Positions 10,173-20,156 of a DNA stretch of 64,000 bases are shown piece after piece. The stretch is from Pseudomonas putida (GTDB taxonomy: Bacteria; Pseudomonadota; Gammaproteobacteria; Pseudomonadales; Pseudomonadaceae). The translations under genes were made by a program, and so were the position numbers. How positions within the stretch are numbered: the first letter of the stretch is position 1; each line of letters starts with the position of its first letter. The DNA is taken from the NCBI GenBank assembly GCA_041879295.1, contig CP047152.1, positions 4,717,501 to 4,781,500 on the forward strand, in the 5' to 3' direction. Under the pieces are notes generated by a model, which had not been told where the DNA came from, made no database searches, and was given only the letters and a program-made list of their open reading frames with translations.

Positions 10173-11177
10173 ATGACAATGATGTTTACCCAACCCTCAG
10201 CGTCGCTGCGGCGCGTCAGCATCCTGGCCATTGACAAGGTGTTCGCTTCGACCTTGATGCAGGCCAAGGACTTCTTCCACCTCGCTAGTCTGCGCTACAG
10301 CAAGCAGCTGGGCCTGGGCTTGCAGCCCATGTTCGAAATCCGCCTGGTGAGCCCCGACAGCCAGCCCGTGGACAGCTTCAGCAATGTGCAGTTACCGGTT
10401 GACGGCGGCCTGGACGACGCTGATGTGATCATCCTCCCGGCCTACTGGGATGATTTCGACAACCTGCTGCAACGTTATCCTCAGGTGCTGCCGTGGCTGC
10501 GTGAACAGCACGCGCGTGGCGCGGTGCTGTGCGCCGAGGCCAGTGGTGTGTTCTGGCTGGCCGAATCCGGCCTGCTCGATGGCAAGGAGGCGACCACCTA
10601 CTGGCGCTTCTTCAACAGCTTTGCCGAACGCTTCCCGCAGATCCGCCTGAACCAGGACAAGCACCTGACCGATGCCGACAATATCTATTGCGCCGGCGGT
10701 GCAACTTCAGCCTGCGACCTGTACATCTACCTGATCGAACGCTTCTGCGGCGCCAACGTGGCCCGTGCGGTGTCCCGCGATATCCTCTACGAAGTACAAC
10801 GCAACTACACCCCGGGGCGCATGGGCTTTGGCGGGCAGAAGCTGCACCAGGACCTGATCATCCTGCAGATCCAGCACTGGCTGGAGGAGCACTTCGCCGA
10901 CAAGTTCCGCTTCGAGGATGTGGCCCGCAACCACGGCATGAGCATCCGCAACTTCATGCGCCGCTTCCAGGGCGCAACAGGTGACAAGCCCCTGCACTAC
11001 CTGCAACGGCTACGCATCGAAACAGCCAAGGGGTTGTTGTCGAGTACGCGCAAAAGCATCAAGACCATCAGTTACGAGGTGGGGTATGACGATGCCAGTT
11101 TCTTTGCGCGGCTGTTCCGCCAGCACACCGAGTTGTCGCCGAACCAGTATCGGCAGCAGTTCATGCAGGAAGCCTGA
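10173..11177 (+). CDS. GlxA/FtrA-type AraC-family regulator
   Basis: Protein of 334 aa. The N-terminal half (about 15-190) is a DJ-1/PfpI glutamine-amidotransferase-like domain with the elbow Cys in VLCAEASG. The C-terminal part (about 225-330) is an AraC DNA-binding domain with two helix-turn-helix motifs, ending SYEVGYDDASFFARLFRQHTELSPNQYR. Such proteins regulate amine or amide catabolism in several bacteria, but the ligand here is unknown. ATGs at 10173, 10179 and 10182 compete, and none has a strong ribosome-binding site. Confidence 0.85.
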   Translation: MTMMFTQPSASLRRVSILAIDKVFASTLMQAKDFFHLASLRYSKQLGLGLQPMFEIRLVSPDSQPVDSFSNVQLPVDGGLDDADVIILPAYWDDFDNLLQRYPQVLPWLREQHARGAVLCAEASGVFWLAESGLLDGKEATTYWRFFNSFAERFPQIRLNQDKHLTDADNIYCAGGATSACDLYIYLIERFCGANVARAVSRDILYEVQRNYTPGRMGFGGQKLHQDLIILQIQHWLEEHFADKFRFEDVARNHGMSIRNFMRRFQGATGDKPLHYLQRLRIETAKGLLSSTRKSIKTISYEVGYDDASFFARLFRQHTELSPNQYRQQFMQEA

Positions 11178-11282
11178 GAGGCCTCCAGAGCGGCAGGTTT
11201 CGCGCTTGAAGCGACAAGGAAAACCAGGGCGGATGGCGCGTTGCCCTGAATGTTCCTTGCCGCCTGAAGCTTGCCGCTGCCG

Positions 11283-12377
11283 TTAAGGCTTGTGCGCGCG
11301 CGCCAGGAATTCGTGCGACTGCATCTCCAGCAACCGGCTCAGGGTACGCTGGAACTCGAAGCTCAGACGCCCACCGGTATACAGGTCCTTCAACTCCACC
11401 TCGGCCGAGATGATCAGCTTGACGTTGCGATCGTAGAACTCGTCCACCATGTTGATGAAACGACGGGCGATGTCGTCGGTGGTGACACCCATCTGCTCCA
11501 CGTTGCTGAGCAATACGGCGTGGAAGATCTTGCCCAGCTCAATGTAGTCGTTCTGGCTACGCGGCCCGTCGCACAGGGCGCGGAAGTCAAACCAGGCGAC
11601 GTCGTCGCAAGTACGCAGGGCATTGATCGGGCGGTTCTCGATCATCAGCACGTCGTTTTCGATCGCCTGGGTGCACTCAGGAGTGAGCGCCTTGAAGCTG
11701 GCGCGCATGCTCTGGTGCGCCGCGTCATCGAGCGGGAAGTGGAACAGTTCAGCCTGCTCCAGGTGACGCAGACGGTAGTCGACCCCGCTATCGACGTTCA
11801 CCACGTCGGTGTACTGCTTGATCATGGCGATGGCCGGCAGGAAGCGCGCACGCTGCAGGCCATCCTTGTACAGGCCGTCCGGCACGATGTTGGAGGTGGC
11901 CACCAGCGACACGCCATTCTTGAACAGCTCTTCCATCAAGGTGCCGAGGATCATGGCGTCGGTAATGTCCGACACGAAGAATTCGTCGAAGCAGATCACC
12001 TTGGCTTCTTCGCTGAAGCGCTTGGCGATGATGGTCAGCGGGTTCTTCTCGCCCTTGAGGGTTTTCATTTCCTCGTGCACACGCTTCATGAAGCGGTGGA
12101 AGTGCGTACGCATCTTCTGCTTGAACGGCAGCGCTTCGTAGAAGGTATCAACCAGGTAGGTCTTGCCTCGCCCTACCCCACCCCAGAAGTACAGGCCCTT
12201 GACCGGGGTCTGCCCCTTCTTGCCGAACAGCTTGCCGAACACGCCCGGCTTGTTGTTCTGCGCGTGCACCAGGTCGTCGTACAGGCGCTGGAGGTGACGC
12301 ACCGCAGTTTCCTGCGCCGCGTCATGGAAGAAGTCGGGACGTTTCAGATCTGCTTGATAGCGTTCTAAGGGAGTCAT
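11283..12377 (-). CDS. zapE: ZapE, AFG1-family cell-division ATPase
   Basis: P-loop ATPase of 364 aa of the AFG1/ZapE family. In E. coli, ZapE associates with the Z-ring late in constriction. Walker A is GGVGRGKTYLVD and Walker B is VICFDEFFVSD; the VATSNIVPDGLY sensor region and the C-terminal DEFYDRNVKLI block are conserved. No strong ribosome-binding site precedes the ATG. The gene is separated from trpS upstream by a terminator and a REP pair. Confidence 0.92.
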   Translation of the reverse strand: MTPLERYQADLKRPDFFHDAAQETAVRHLQRLYDDLVHAQNNKPGVFGKLFGKKGQTPVKGLYFWGGVGRGKTYLVDTFYEALPFKQKMRTHFHRFMKRVHEEMKTLKGEKNPLTIIAKRFSEEAKVICFDEFFVSDITDAMILGTLMEELFKNGVSLVATSNIVPDGLYKDGLQRARFLPAIAMIKQYTDVVNVDSGVDYRLRHLEQAELFHFPLDDAAHQSMRASFKALTPECTQAIENDVLMIENRPINALRTCDDVAWFDFRALCDGPRSQNDYIELGKIFHAVLLSNVEQMGVTTDDIARRFINMVDEFYDRNVKLIISAEVELKDLYTGGRLSFEFQRTLSRLLEMQSHEFLARAHKP

Positions 12378-12395
12378 GATTCGTTAGCGAGGCAA

Positions 12396-12430
12396 CAAAA
12401 AACGGGCCGTCACTGTAGCGACAGGCCCGC
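12396..12430 (-). terminator. Terminator between trpS and zapE
   Basis: Read leftward: CGGGCC, a 15-nt loop region, GGCCCG, then TTTTTTG. It would end transcription that has passed trpS and the REP pair, and it lies just before the zapE start. Confidence 0.65.
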
Positions 12431-12445
12431 TTAATGGCAATCAGT

Positions 12446-12530
12446 CTGTGGGAGCGGGCGTGCCCGCGAACACCGGCAAAGCCGGTGCCATGCACCGCGG
12501 CACCTGTTTCGCGGGCACGCCCGCTCCCAC
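12446..12530. repeat. REP inverted pair (trpS-zapE)
   Basis: Two head-to-head copies of the P. putida-type REP core: CTGTGGGAGCGGGCGTGCCC at 12446 and its inverse ending at 12530. They are separated by about 37 bp that hold a further small palindrome (CACCGGCAAAGCCGGTG). Confidence 0.85.
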
Positions 12531-12542
12531 CGTTTGCCAGCC

Positions 12543-13892
12543 TCAGTCCTGCTGTGGCGCCAAAGCTTCGTTCAGGCTCTGAATGGCGGCATCACGAGCT
12601 TCGGCGCTTTCGAACTGCGGCCCTTCGGCGACCTGCTCGCCATCGAGCCACAGGCCGAAGCTCAGGCCTTCGACGCGGACATCGGCCTCGCCACCCTGCT
12701 GCAACTGCTTGCTCACGGCGCCAGCACTTTTGCCGTCGGCGAAGCTGCGCGACAGCAGCAGTTGCTCACCGTCGGCGGCCAGCAGGCGGAAACGGAAGCT
12801 GCCGTCTTCGTCACGGAAGCTGACGAAGCGTGCGCTCTTGGCAGCCTTCTTCTTCACCTCGGTGCTGGCCTGCACGCTGCTGCGGAACGAACGCAAGCCA
12901 ACGGCCTCGCGCAGCTGCTCGAGGAACGGCGTGGCGATCTTGCGGGCCTTGGCGGCGCCGGCCAGCAGGATGTCTTCCAGGTCCGCCGGCCGGGCGATCA
13001 GCTGGTGATAGTACTCGCGCTTCTCGGCCAGCTGGCCGTCCAGCAGCTGGAACAGGCGCTGCTTGGCATCGCCCCAGCCCAGGCCCTGCAGCAGCTCTTC
13101 GCGGAACCCGGCGCATTGCTCAGGCGTCGAGAAGGCCTGGTACAGGGTGAACAGGTGCGCGTTGTCCGGGTCTTTCGCCTCACCTGGCGCACGCGAATCG
13201 GTGACGATGCGCGAGATGGCGTCTTTCATGTCCTTGGCGCTGGTGAACAACGGGATGGTGTTGTCATAGCTTTTGGACATTTTGCGCCCATCCAGGCCCG
13301 GCAGGGTCGCCACGCTTTCCTCGATCACCGCCTCCGGCAAGGCGAAGAAGTCCTTGCCCTGGCCGAACAGGTGGTTGAAGCGCTGGCCGATGTCGCGGGC
13401 CATTTCCACGTGCTGGATCTGGTCACGACCGACCGGCACCTTGTTGGCGTTGAACATCAGGATATCGGCGGCCATCAGCACCGGGTAGCTGAACAGGCCC
13501 ATGGTCACGCCGGCGTCCGGGTCTTCGCCGTTCTCGACGTTCTTGTCCACCGAGGCCTTGTAGGCATGCGCACGGTTCAGCAGGCCTTTGGCAGCAACGC
13601 AGGTCAGCAGCCAGGTCAGTTCGGGAATTTCCGGGATATCGGACTGGCGATAGAAGGTCACCTTGTCCGGGTCCAGGCCACCGGCCAGCCAGGTGGCGGC
13701 GATTTCCAGGCGCGAACGCTGGATGCGCAGCGGGTCGTCGCACTTGATCAGGGCATGGTAGTCGGCCAGGAAGTAGAACGAGTCGACACCGGGCTGCTGG
13801 CTGGCACGGATCGCCGGGCGGATGGCGCCGGCGTAGTTGCCCAGGTGCGGAGTGCCGGTGGTGGTGATACCGGTAAGAATGCGCGTGGTCAT
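12543..13892 (-). CDS. trpS: Tryptophanyl-tRNA synthetase with C-terminal extension
   Basis: Class I synthetase of 449 aa that charges tRNA-Trp. The HIGH-like motif is [10 protein letters not shown] and KMSKS lies in [10 protein letters not shown]. Residues of about 1-335 cover the normal length of bacterial TrpS. About 110 further residues follow a Lys/Ala linker ([11 protein letters not shown]). They form a beta-rich segment with [14 protein letters not shown] and a second weaker copy, resembling DUF1508/YegP-type repeats (inference). The extension's role is unknown. An alpha/beta hydrolase gene lies 25 nt upstream, probably in the same operon. Confidence 0.93.
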   Translation of the reverse strand: MTTRILTGITTTGTPHLGNYAGAIRPAIRASQQPGVDSFYFLADYHALIKCDDPLRIQRSRLEIAATWLAGGLDPDKVTFYRQSDIPEIPELTWLLTCVAAKGLLNRAHAYKASVDKNVENGEDPDAGVTMGLFSYPVLMAADILMFNANKVPVGRDQIQHVEMARDIGQRFNHLFGQGKDFFALPEAVIEESVATLPGLDGRKMSKSYDNTIPLFTSAKDMKDAISRIVTDSRAPGEAKDPDNAHLFTLYQAFSTPEQCAGFREELLQGLGWGDAKQRLFQLLDGQLAEKREYYHQLIARPADLEDILLAGAAKARKIATPFLEQLREAVGLRSFRSSVQASTEVKKKAAKSARFVSFRDEDGSFRFRLLAADGEQLLLSRSFADGKSAGAVSKQLQQGGEADVRVEGLSFGLWLDGEQVAEGPQFESAEARDAAIQSLNEALAPQQD

Positions 13893-13917
13893 GGGTGTTC
13901 GCTTATTCAGGCTTGGC

Positions 13918-14553
13918 TCAGTTCGAAAGGCGCGGCAGCAGCAGATCCTTCAGATCGGTCAGCTTGCCATGGAAGAAGTGTCCGCATTCTGCCACTTTCA
14001 GCAGCCCATGGGGACGCGACAGGCTGTCGGACCATTCGTAAACCAGCTGCGGCGCGACGACTTCGTCGGCGTCCGGCTGCACCACGGTGATCGGGCAGCG
14101 CTGCGGCAGCGGGAATTCGGCGGTCAGGCGCATGACCGCCGGGGCGATCATGAACAGGTGCTGCAACTCGACACCTGCTGTTTCAAGGCGCCCGGCCAGG
14201 CTGGTGGCAACGAAACCACCGAACGAAAAGCCCATCAGCACCAGCGGTAGCCCGGGGTGCCTGGCACGCAGCCATGCTGCAGCGGCCTCGGCATCGGCCA
14301 CTTCGCCAGCGCCCATGTCATGGCTGCCAGCACTCTGGCCGACGCCACGGTAGTTGAAACGCAGGGTCACATAACCGGCATCACGTGCGGTGCGCTGCAG
14401 GGTCGAGACAACCTTGTTGAGCATGGTGCCGCCCTGGACCGGGTTAGGATGGCAGATCAGCACCGCGCCACGGGCTTGCGCCACGTCGAGGTACAAAGCT
14501 TCAAGCTGGCCGCAAGGGCCATCGATGAACAAGGGGGTTTCGCGGACAAGCAA
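13918..14553 (-). CDS. Alpha/beta hydrolase
   Basis: Cytoplasmic hydrolase of 211 aa. The nucleophile elbow is GFSFGG. An early [14 protein letters not shown] strand-loop, the [12 protein letters not shown] block and a late D-A-D-E-V-V-A-P acid region mark the dienelactone-hydrolase-like family, usually annotated as an alpha/beta superfamily hydrolase. A His in [11 protein letters not shown] completes the triad. The substrate is unknown. The start is a TTG at 14553, supported by CGGAG 7 nt upstream; a nearby GTG is out of frame. Confidence 0.85.
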   Translation of the reverse strand: MLVRETPLFIDGPCGQLEALYLDVAQARGAVLICHPNPVQGGTMLNKVVSTLQRTARDAGYVTLRFNYRGVGQSAGSHDMGAGEVADAEAAAAWLRARHPGLPLVLMGFSFGGFVATSLAGRLETAGVELQHLFMIAPAVMRLTAEFPLPQRCPITVVQPDADEVVAPQLVYEWSDSLSRPHGLLKVAECGHFFHGKLTDLKDLLLPRLSN

Positions 14554-14688
14554 GGCACTACTCCGTGACCTCGGGAAGGGTCGATTCGTCTAGGTGTGAA
14601 ATTCTGTTCTGATTTGCGATCGCTCGCGGTATACAGCGCAGGTCTGAGCCGTTAACGTAAAGCAAAGCCGTTTATAGAGGAAGGACTC

Positions 14689-15126
14689 GTGGAACTCTCG
14701 CTCCTTGTTTGGTTGTTGCCAACCCTGGCCTTGGTCATCGGTGTGGCAGTCGGTTTCATTGTTGCCCGCCTGCTGCCCAACGCGGCGCCGAGCAACACCC
14801 AGCGTCAACTGGATGACATCCAGAAGCGCTTCGACAGCTACCAGAACGAAGTGGTCACCCACTTCAACAGCACCGCCATGCTGGTCAAGAAACTGACCCA
14901 GAGCTATCAGGACGTACAGGATCACCTGGCTGAAGGCGCCAACAGCCTGGCCCTCGATGACGTCACTCGCCAACGCCTGCTGGCTGCACTGCACTCCGAT
15001 GCGCCGCAAGGCCCACGTGACCGCCTGACCCCGCCTAAAGACACCGCCGAAGTGCCGCGCGACTATGCGCCGAAAGCGCCCAACTCGCCGGGCATGCTGG
15101 ATGAGAGCTACGGGCTCAAGCGTTGA
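14689..15126 (+). CDS. zapG: ZapG/YhcB (DUF1043) membrane protein
   Basis: Protein of 145 aa with a single N-terminal membrane helix (about residues 4-24), a short coiled coil and a disordered Pro-rich tail. DUF1043 proteins in E. coli (YhcB/ZapG) link cell division and envelope synthesis. The start is a GTG at 14689 with AAGGA 5 nt upstream. It diverges from the hydrolase gene and is followed by a strong terminator. Confidence 0.9.
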   Translation: MELSLLVWLLPTLALVIGVAVGFIVARLLPNAAPSNTQRQLDDIQKRFDSYQNEVVTHFNSTAMLVKKLTQSYQDVQDHLAEGANSLALDDVTRQRLLAALHSDAPQGPRDRLTPPKDTAEVPRDYAPKAPNSPGMLDESYGLKR

Positions 15127-15140
15127 TCTGCTGAACATGC

Positions 15141-15166
15141 AAAAGGCCTCGCAAGAGGCCTTTTTT
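15141..15166. terminator. Terminator after zapG
   Basis: AAAAGGCCTC-GCAA-GAGGCCTTTT followed by two further T's: a 10-bp stem with a tetraloop and a T-tract, 14 nt after the stop codon. Confidence 0.92.
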
Positions 15167-15182
15167 GTGGGCTGGATTCACT

Positions 15183-15276
15183 GGCCCCTTCGCGGGCACG
15201 CCCGCTCCCACAGGTACACCACAGCATGTGAAACTTGTGGAATACCTGTGGGAGCGGGCGTGCCCGCGAAGGGGCC
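15183..15276. repeat. REP inverted pair (zapG-mdeA)
   Basis: Two 32-bp copies in inverted orientation (15183-15214 and 15245-15276), each running from GGCCCCTTCGCGGGC to CTCCCACAGG, between the convergent genes zapG and mdeA. Confidence 0.9.
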
Positions 15277-15288
15277 AGTGCAGGCAAC

Positions 15289-16485
15289 CTAACAGCAGGC
15301 CTGCAATGCCTGTTCGACATCTGCCAGCAGGTCCTCCACATCCTCCAGCCCCACCGACAGACGCACCAACCCCTCCGATATCCCATGATGCGCCCGCTCC
15401 TGCGGCGTGTAGCTAGAATGCGTCATACTCGCCGGATGCTGCGCCAGCGACTCGGCATCTCCCAGGCTCACCGCCCGGGCAAAGAGCTGCAGCGCATTCA
15501 TGAAGCGCCGCCCCGCCTCAATGCCACCCTTGAGCTCAAACGCAATCATCCCCCCAGGCAAACGCATCTGTCGCTGGGCCAACGCGTACTGGGCAAAAGA
15601 CGGTAGCCCCGGGTAATGAATCAATTCCACCTGCGGCTGCCGAGCCAGAAATTCGGCCACCTTCTGAGCATTGGCGCAATGCCGGTCCATTCGCAGGGCC
15701 AGGGTCTTGATACCGCGCATCAGCAACGCCGCGTCATGCGGTGACAGCACCGCCCCGGTCATATCCTTCAGCCCTTCCAGGCGAATGCGATCGACCAACG
15801 CCTTGCGCCCCACCACCAAACCCGCAGTGATATCACCGTGGCCACTGAGGTACTTGGTTGCCGAGTGCACCACCAGGTCCGCCCCCAGCTCCAGTGGCCG
15901 CTGCAGGTACGGCGTACAGTAGGTGTTATCGACCACAACATGCACATCATGCCCCCGCACCGCCTCGACAACCGCCTCAATGTCCACAAGCTGCATATTG
16001 GGGTTGGCCGGTGTTTCGAAGTAGATCATCCGCGTTTTGCTGTTTATCGCCGCCTTCAGAGCCTTGGCATCGTTGAGATCGACATGGCGTACTTTGACGC
16101 CGAACTCACCAATACCGTGGTGCAGAAAAGCGAAGGTGCAGCCATACAAGGTGCGCCCCACAATCAGCTCATCGCCAGGCCGTAGCAGGGTCCAGATGGT
16201 TGAGGTAATCGCACCCATCCCTGATGCCAACGCCAAGCCCGCCTCACCGCCCTCAAGCGAAGCCATGCGCTGCTCCAGCAAGGCCAGCGTGGGGTTGGAG
16301 ATGCGGCTGTAGAAGTGCCCCGCCTCCTCTCCGGCGAAGCAGGCAGCGCCGTACTCAACAGTGGGGAAGGCATAGGTGGCCGTCTGGTACACCGGCGGCA
16401 CCAAGGCGCCACCGTGGGACAGCGGGTCGTAGCCATGGTGAATGGCCCGCGTGGAAAAACCGGTGTTGTCGTGGGAGTCGCGCAT
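15289..16485 (-). CDS. mdeA: L-methionine gamma-lyase
   Basis: PLP enzyme of 398 aa that splits methionine to methanethiol, 2-oxobutyrate and ammonia. It keeps the exact residue numbering of the P. putida enzyme: Tyr59 and Arg61 (HFYSRISNPT), Tyr114 and Cys116 (LYGCTF), and the PLP Lys211 (SATKYLSGHGD). Cys116 separates gamma-lyases from cystathionine gamma-synthases and sulfhydrylases, which lack it. AGAGG lies 8 nt before the ATG. The divergent Lrp-type gene mdeR is the expected regulator. The mdeB gene (an E1-type ketoacid dehydrogenase) described next to mdeA in P. putida is not in this window. Confidence 0.92.
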   Translation of the reverse strand: MRDSHDNTGFSTRAIHHGYDPLSHGGALVPPVYQTATYAFPTVEYGAACFAGEEAGHFYSRISNPTLALLEQRMASLEGGEAGLALASGMGAITSTIWTLLRPGDELIVGRTLYGCTFAFLHHGIGEFGVKVRHVDLNDAKALKAAINSKTRMIYFETPANPNMQLVDIEAVVEAVRGHDVHVVVDNTYCTPYLQRPLELGADLVVHSATKYLSGHGDITAGLVVGRKALVDRIRLEGLKDMTGAVLSPHDAALLMRGIKTLALRMDRHCANAQKVAEFLARQPQVELIHYPGLPSFAQYALAQRQMRLPGGMIAFELKGGIEAGRRFMNALQLFARAVSLGDAESLAQHPASMTHSSYTPQERAHHGISEGLVRLSVGLEDVEDLLADVEQALQACC

Positions 16486-16550
16486 GGCAACGGCCTCTTG
16501 TGGTTTGTTGTAAGCTTATGCCACCGAGCCGCCCAATTTTTTCCAAAATA

Positions 16551-16564
16551 GCCTACACATAGGC
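16551..16564. promoter_or_regulatory. Candidate MdeR operator in the mdeA/mdeR intergenic region
   Basis: Palindrome GCCTA-CACA-TAGGC. It sits in an AT-rich stretch and is framed by TTCCA (16541) and TGGAA (16573-16577). It lies between the two divergent starts, about 50 nt from mdeR and 65 nt from mdeA. Lrp-family regulators bind degenerate palindromes, so assignment to MdeR is inference. Confidence 0.4.
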
Positions 16565-16612
16565 GTGCTTTCTGGAACAAAAACAATAATCACCGGACCA
16601 GGAGGGCAAAAT

Positions 16613-17092
16613 ATGCCTTCAAGCCTCGACCGCACCGACCGTGCCCTGCTCGCCGCCTTGCAGGACAACGCCCGCCTCACCGTTGCCGAACTCGCCGATC
16701 AGGTGGCACTGACCACCTCGCCCTGCTGGCGACGGGTCAAGCTGCTGGAAGAAAACGGCTACATCACCGGCTACCAGGCCATCCTCTCGCCCAAGTCGCT
16801 GGGGTTTGGCGTGACCGCATTCGTCAGCATCATGATGGACTCGCACACCAAGGACATGGCGCTGGCGTTCGAACAGCGGCTGATGGAAATTCCCGAAATC
16901 GTCGCCTGCCACAACATCTCCGGGCGCTATGACTTTCTGCTGGAGATCCTGGCACGGGACCTGGAGTCGTTTGGGGAATTTACCCGGGAGGTGCTGCAGC
17001 GGTTGCCGGGGGTGAAGGAGATCTATTCGAGTTTTTCGTACAAAGCAGTCAAGGAAAGGCGGGTGATACCGGTGTCGGAGAAACATATATAG
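16613..17092 (+). CDS. mdeR: Lrp/AsnC-family regulator MdeR
   Basis: Regulator of 159 aa. An N-terminal helix-turn-helix (L-T-V-A-E-L-A-D-Q-V...S-P-C-W-R-R-V-K-L-L-E) is followed by a C-terminal RAM/AsnC ligand domain. In P. putida the divergent Lrp-type MdeR activates mdeA in response to methionine, and the arrangement here is the same. The ATG at 16613 has AGGAGG about 8 nt upstream; an in-frame ATG at 16565 would consume the operator region and lacks a ribosome-binding site. Confidence 0.88.
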   Translation: MPSSLDRTDRALLAALQDNARLTVAELADQVALTTSPCWRRVKLLEENGYITGYQAILSPKSLGFGVTAFVSIMMDSHTKDMALAFEQRLMEIPEIVACHNISGRYDFLLEILARDLESFGEFTREVLQRLPGVKEIYSSFSYKAVKERRVIPVSEKHI

Positions 17093-17136
17093 GACAGATC
17101 TTTCCGAACAGTGGGAAGGATCCTGAACGCGAGACA

Positions 17137-17161
17137 AAAAACCCCGCCGAAGCGGGGTTCT
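17137..17161 (-). terminator. Terminator of cysDNC
   Basis: Read leftward: AACCCCGCTTCGGCGGGGTT with a CTTCGG-type loop, then TTTTTTGTC. It lies just past the cysNC stop. Confidence 0.88.
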
Positions 17162-17177
17162 CCTTGCAGGCTAGCGC

Positions 17178-19079
17178 TTAGATCGCGCCACGCTGACGCA
17201 GCACGTCCAGCACCTGTTTCACGCCTTCGTCCACGCTGGTGGCCTGGGTGTCGATCACAAGATCAGCATCCAGCGGCACATCGAACGGGAAGCTCTCGCC
17301 CGGGATGTTGTCGCCACCGGCAGCGTACAGGCCTTGCGGGTCACGCTCGCGGCAGACCAGCGGCGAGGCCTGGACGTAAACGGTCACCAGGCGCTCCTTG
17401 CCGATCAGCGCCTTGGCCTGTTCGCGGCCTTCGGCATCCGGGGCCACGAACGCAGCCAGGGTCAGCATGCCGGCTTCGTTGAACTGGCGCGCCACGTGGG
17501 CGGCGCGGCGCCAGTTCTCGGTGCGGCCGGCGCGGTCCTGTGGCAGGCCCTTGTTCAGGTCGTGACGCAGGTTCTGGCCGTCGAGCACGTACACCGCGCG
17601 GCCCATGTCGAACAGCTTGCGCTCCACGGCATAAGCCAAGGTGCTCTTGCCAGCACCCGACAGGCCGCTGAACAGCACGGTGGCTGGCTGCTGGCCGAAG
17701 CGCAGGGCGCGCTCTTCGGTGGACACGTGGGCCTGCTTGCCATGATGGCCGGTGCTGCCGTGTGGCAACACGGGCGGGGCGATGATCATGCCGGCGCCAA
17801 CGGTGCCATTGGTCAGGCGGTCGATGACGATGAACGCACCGGTGGTGCGGTTGCTGTCGTAACCGTCCAGGGCAATCGAGGTGTCCAGGGCAACCTTGAC
17901 GCGGCCGATCTCGTTCAGCTGCAGCGCGCTGGCAGCGCCCTGCTCCAGGGTGTTCACATCGACCTTGTGGGTGATGCTGGCAATCGAGCCTGGTACGTAG
18001 CTGGTGGCACGCTTGATGTCGTATTTCTTGCCCGGGAGCATCGGCTCCTCGGCCATCCACACCAGCATGGCGTCGAAGTGGTCAGTTACCGGCGGGACGT
18101 TGTCGGCATGTACCAGCAGGTCGCCACGGGAGATGTCGATCTCGTCTTCCATGGTCAGGGTCACGGCCTGGCCTGGGCCGGCGTTTTCCAGTTCACCTTC
18201 GTAGGTGACGATGGACTTGACCCGGCTGCTCTTGCCCGACGGCAGCACGACAATCTCGTCACCTTTGTGCACCACGCCGCTGGCAATGGTGCCAGCGAAG
18301 CCGCGGAAGTTCAGGTTGGGACGGTTGACGTACTGCACCGGGAAACGCAGGTCGGTGAAGTTGCGGTCGGCCGAAACCTCGACGGTTTCGAGGATTTCCA
18401 TCAGCGTCGGGCCGGCGTACCACGGCGATTGCTCGCTGTGGTTGACCACGTTGTCACCCTTGAGCGCCGACATCGGCACGAAGTGCAGGCTGCTCGGGGT
18501 CAGGTTGATGGCTTCGGCAAACTTCAGGTAGTCGGCCTTGATCGACTCGAAGACGCCTTCATCGAAGCCCTTCAGGTCCATCTTGTTGACCGCGACCACG
18601 ATGTGCTTGATGCCCAGCAACGACGCGATGTAGCTGTGGCGACGGGTCTGGGTCTGCACACCGTAGCGGGCATCGACCAAGATGATCGCCAGGTCGCAGG
18701 TGGACGCACCGGTAGCCATGTTGCGGGTGTACTGCTCGTGGCCCGGGGTGTCGGCGATGATGAACTTGCGCTTGGCGGTGGAGAAGTAGCGGTAGGCGAC
18801 ATCGATGGTGATGCCCTGCTCGCGCTCGGCCTGCAGGCCATCTACCAGCAGCGCCAGGTCGACTTCTTCGCCGGTGGTGCCGACTTTCTTCGAATCACGG
18901 GTGATGGCCTCGAGGTGGTCCTCGTAGATCATCTTCGAATCGTGCAGCAGGCGCCCGATCAGGGTGCTCTTGCCGTCGTCAACGTTGCCGCAAGTCAGAA
19001 AGCGCAGCAGTTCCTTGCGCTCATGCTGGGCCAGGTAGGCGAGGATGTCCTCGCTGATCAGATCAGATTGGTGCGACAT
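17178..19079 (-). CDS. cysNC: Bifunctional sulfate adenylyltransferase subunit 1 / APS kinase
   Basis: Protein of 633 aa that fuses CysN and CysC. Residues of about 1-440 are an EF-Tu-like GTPase that drives ATP sulfurylase: G1 is [16 protein letters not shown]3 [13 protein letters not shown]4 NKMDL. Residues of about 450-633 are APS kinase: P-loop [12 protein letters not shown], then [13 protein letters not shown] and [15 protein letters not shown]. With CysD it converts sulfate to APS and then PAPS for cysteine synthesis. It starts 15 nt after the cysD stop. Confidence 0.97.
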   Translation of the reverse strand: MSHQSDLISEDILAYLAQHERKELLRFLTCGNVDDGKSTLIGRLLHDSKMIYEDHLEAITRDSKKVGTTGEEVDLALLVDGLQAEREQGITIDVAYRYFSTAKRKFIIADTPGHEQYTRNMATGASTCDLAIILVDARYGVQTQTRRHSYIASLLGIKHIVVAVNKMDLKGFDEGVFESIKADYLKFAEAINLTPSSLHFVPMSALKGDNVVNHSEQSPWYAGPTLMEILETVEVSADRNFTDLRFPVQYVNRPNLNFRGFAGTIASGVVHKGDEIVVLPSGKSSRVKSIVTYEGELENAGPGQAVTLTMEDEIDISRGDLLVHADNVPPVTDHFDAMLVWMAEEPMLPGKKYDIKRATSYVPGSIASITHKVDVNTLEQGAASALQLNEIGRVKVALDTSIALDGYDSNRTTGAFIVIDRLTNGTVGAGMIIAPPVLPHGSTGHHGKQAHVSTEERALRFGQQPATVLFSGLSGAGKSTLAYAVERKLFDMGRAVYVLDGQNLRHDLNKGLPQDRAGRTENWRRAAHVARQFNEAGMLTLAAFVAPDAEGREQAKALIGKERLVTVYVQASPLVCRERDPQGLYAAGGDNIPGESFPFDVPLDADLVIDTQATSVDEGVKQVLDVLRQRGAI

Positions 19080-19094
19080 GGAGTAACCCTGAAA

Positions 19095-20012
19095 TTAGAA
19101 GTAGCCTTGGCGTTTCTTGTCTTCCATGGAGCCGGCGCCATCGTGATCGATGACACGGCCCTGGCGTTCGGACGTACGGGTCAGGAGCATTTCCTGAATG
19201 ATGTCCGTCAGGGTCTCGGCTTCCGATTCGACAGCGCCCGTCAGCGGGTAGCAGCCGAGGGTACGGAAACGCACCTTCTTCTTGACGATGCGGGCTTTTT
19301 CTTCCTCGGAGAGGTGCTCGAGGATGCGCTCGTCGTCGATCATGATCAGGGTGCCGTTCTTCTCGATGACTTCACGCTCGGCAGCGAAGTACAGCGGCAC
19401 GATCGGGATGCCTTCAAGGTAGATGTACTGCCAGATGTCCAGTTCGGTCCAGTTCGACAACGGGAAGACACGGATCGACTCACCCTTGTTGACCTTGCCG
19501 TTGTACACGTTCCACAGCTCGGGGCGCTGGTTCTTCGGGTCCCAGCGGTGCTTGCTGTCACGGAACGAATACACACGCTCCTTGGCCCGCGACTTCTCTT
19601 CGTCGCGGCGCGCGCCACCGAAGGCAGCGTCGAAACCATGCTTGTCCAACGCCTGCTTCAGGCCCTGGGTCTTCATGATGTCGGTATGCTTGGAGCTGCC
19701 ATGGGTGAACGGGTTGATACCCTGCGCCACACCCTCGGGGTTGACGTGGGTGATCAGCTCCAGGCCCATTTCCTCGACCATCTTGTCGCGGAAGCTGTAC
19801 ATCTCCTGGAATTTCCACTGGGTGTCGACGTGCATCACCGGGAACGGCAGCTTGCCCGGGAAGAAGGCCTTGCGCGCCAGGTGCAGCATCACGGCGGAGT
19901 CCTTGCCGATCGAGTACAGCATCACCGGGTTGTCGAACTCGGCGGCCACCTCGCGGATGATGTGGATGCTCTCCGCCTCCAGCTGTTTCAAGTGCGTCAG
20001 TTTGTCGACCAT
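19095..20012 (-). CDS. cysD: Sulfate adenylyltransferase subunit 2
   Basis: Protein of 305 aa, the catalytic ATP-sulfurylase subunit that forms APS from ATP and sulfate together with CysN. The PP-loop is [29 protein letters not shown] and [14 protein letters not shown] are typical. It is first in the cysD-cysNC operon, and a REP pair lies about 145 nt upstream. Confidence 0.97.
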   Translation of the reverse strand: MVDKLTHLKQLEAESIHIIREVAAEFDNPVMLYSIGKDSAVMLHLARKAFFPGKLPFPVMHVDTQWKFQEMYSFRDKMVEEMGLELITHVNPEGVAQGINPFTHGSSKHTDIMKTQGLKQALDKHGFDAAFGGARRDEEKSRAKERVYSFRDSKHRWDPKNQRPELWNVYNGKVNKGESIRVFPLSNWTELDIWQYIYLEGIPIVPLYFAAEREVIEKNGTLIMIDDERILEHLSEEEKARIVKKKVRFRTLGCYPLTGAVESEAETLTDIIQEMLLTRTSERQGRVIDHDGAGSMEDKKRQGYF

Positions 20013-20156
20013 GGCTACTCACGAAAAACGATCTTATGGACGGCCTGCGGGCCGTGTTCGAGCGAGCCACTTTATCACAGCGGCTGCTTCTATTTAGGAG
20101 GCTGGCTAGATCGAAAAAATCTAACGATATGACTGGGGGTTTGGGCTGGCAGGGCC

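Noticed and set aside
15183..15276. Possible CRISPR-like repeats among the many similar 30-bp units in the window
   Set aside because: The units occur as solitary inverted pairs between genes, not as direct repeats with regular spacers, and no cas genes are present. They are REP elements.
17334..20132. A 932-codon open frame on the + strand across cysNC and cysD
   Set aside because: It is antisense to two certain genes in high-GC DNA. The product is His/Gln/Val-rich without domains, typical of a codon-bias shadow.
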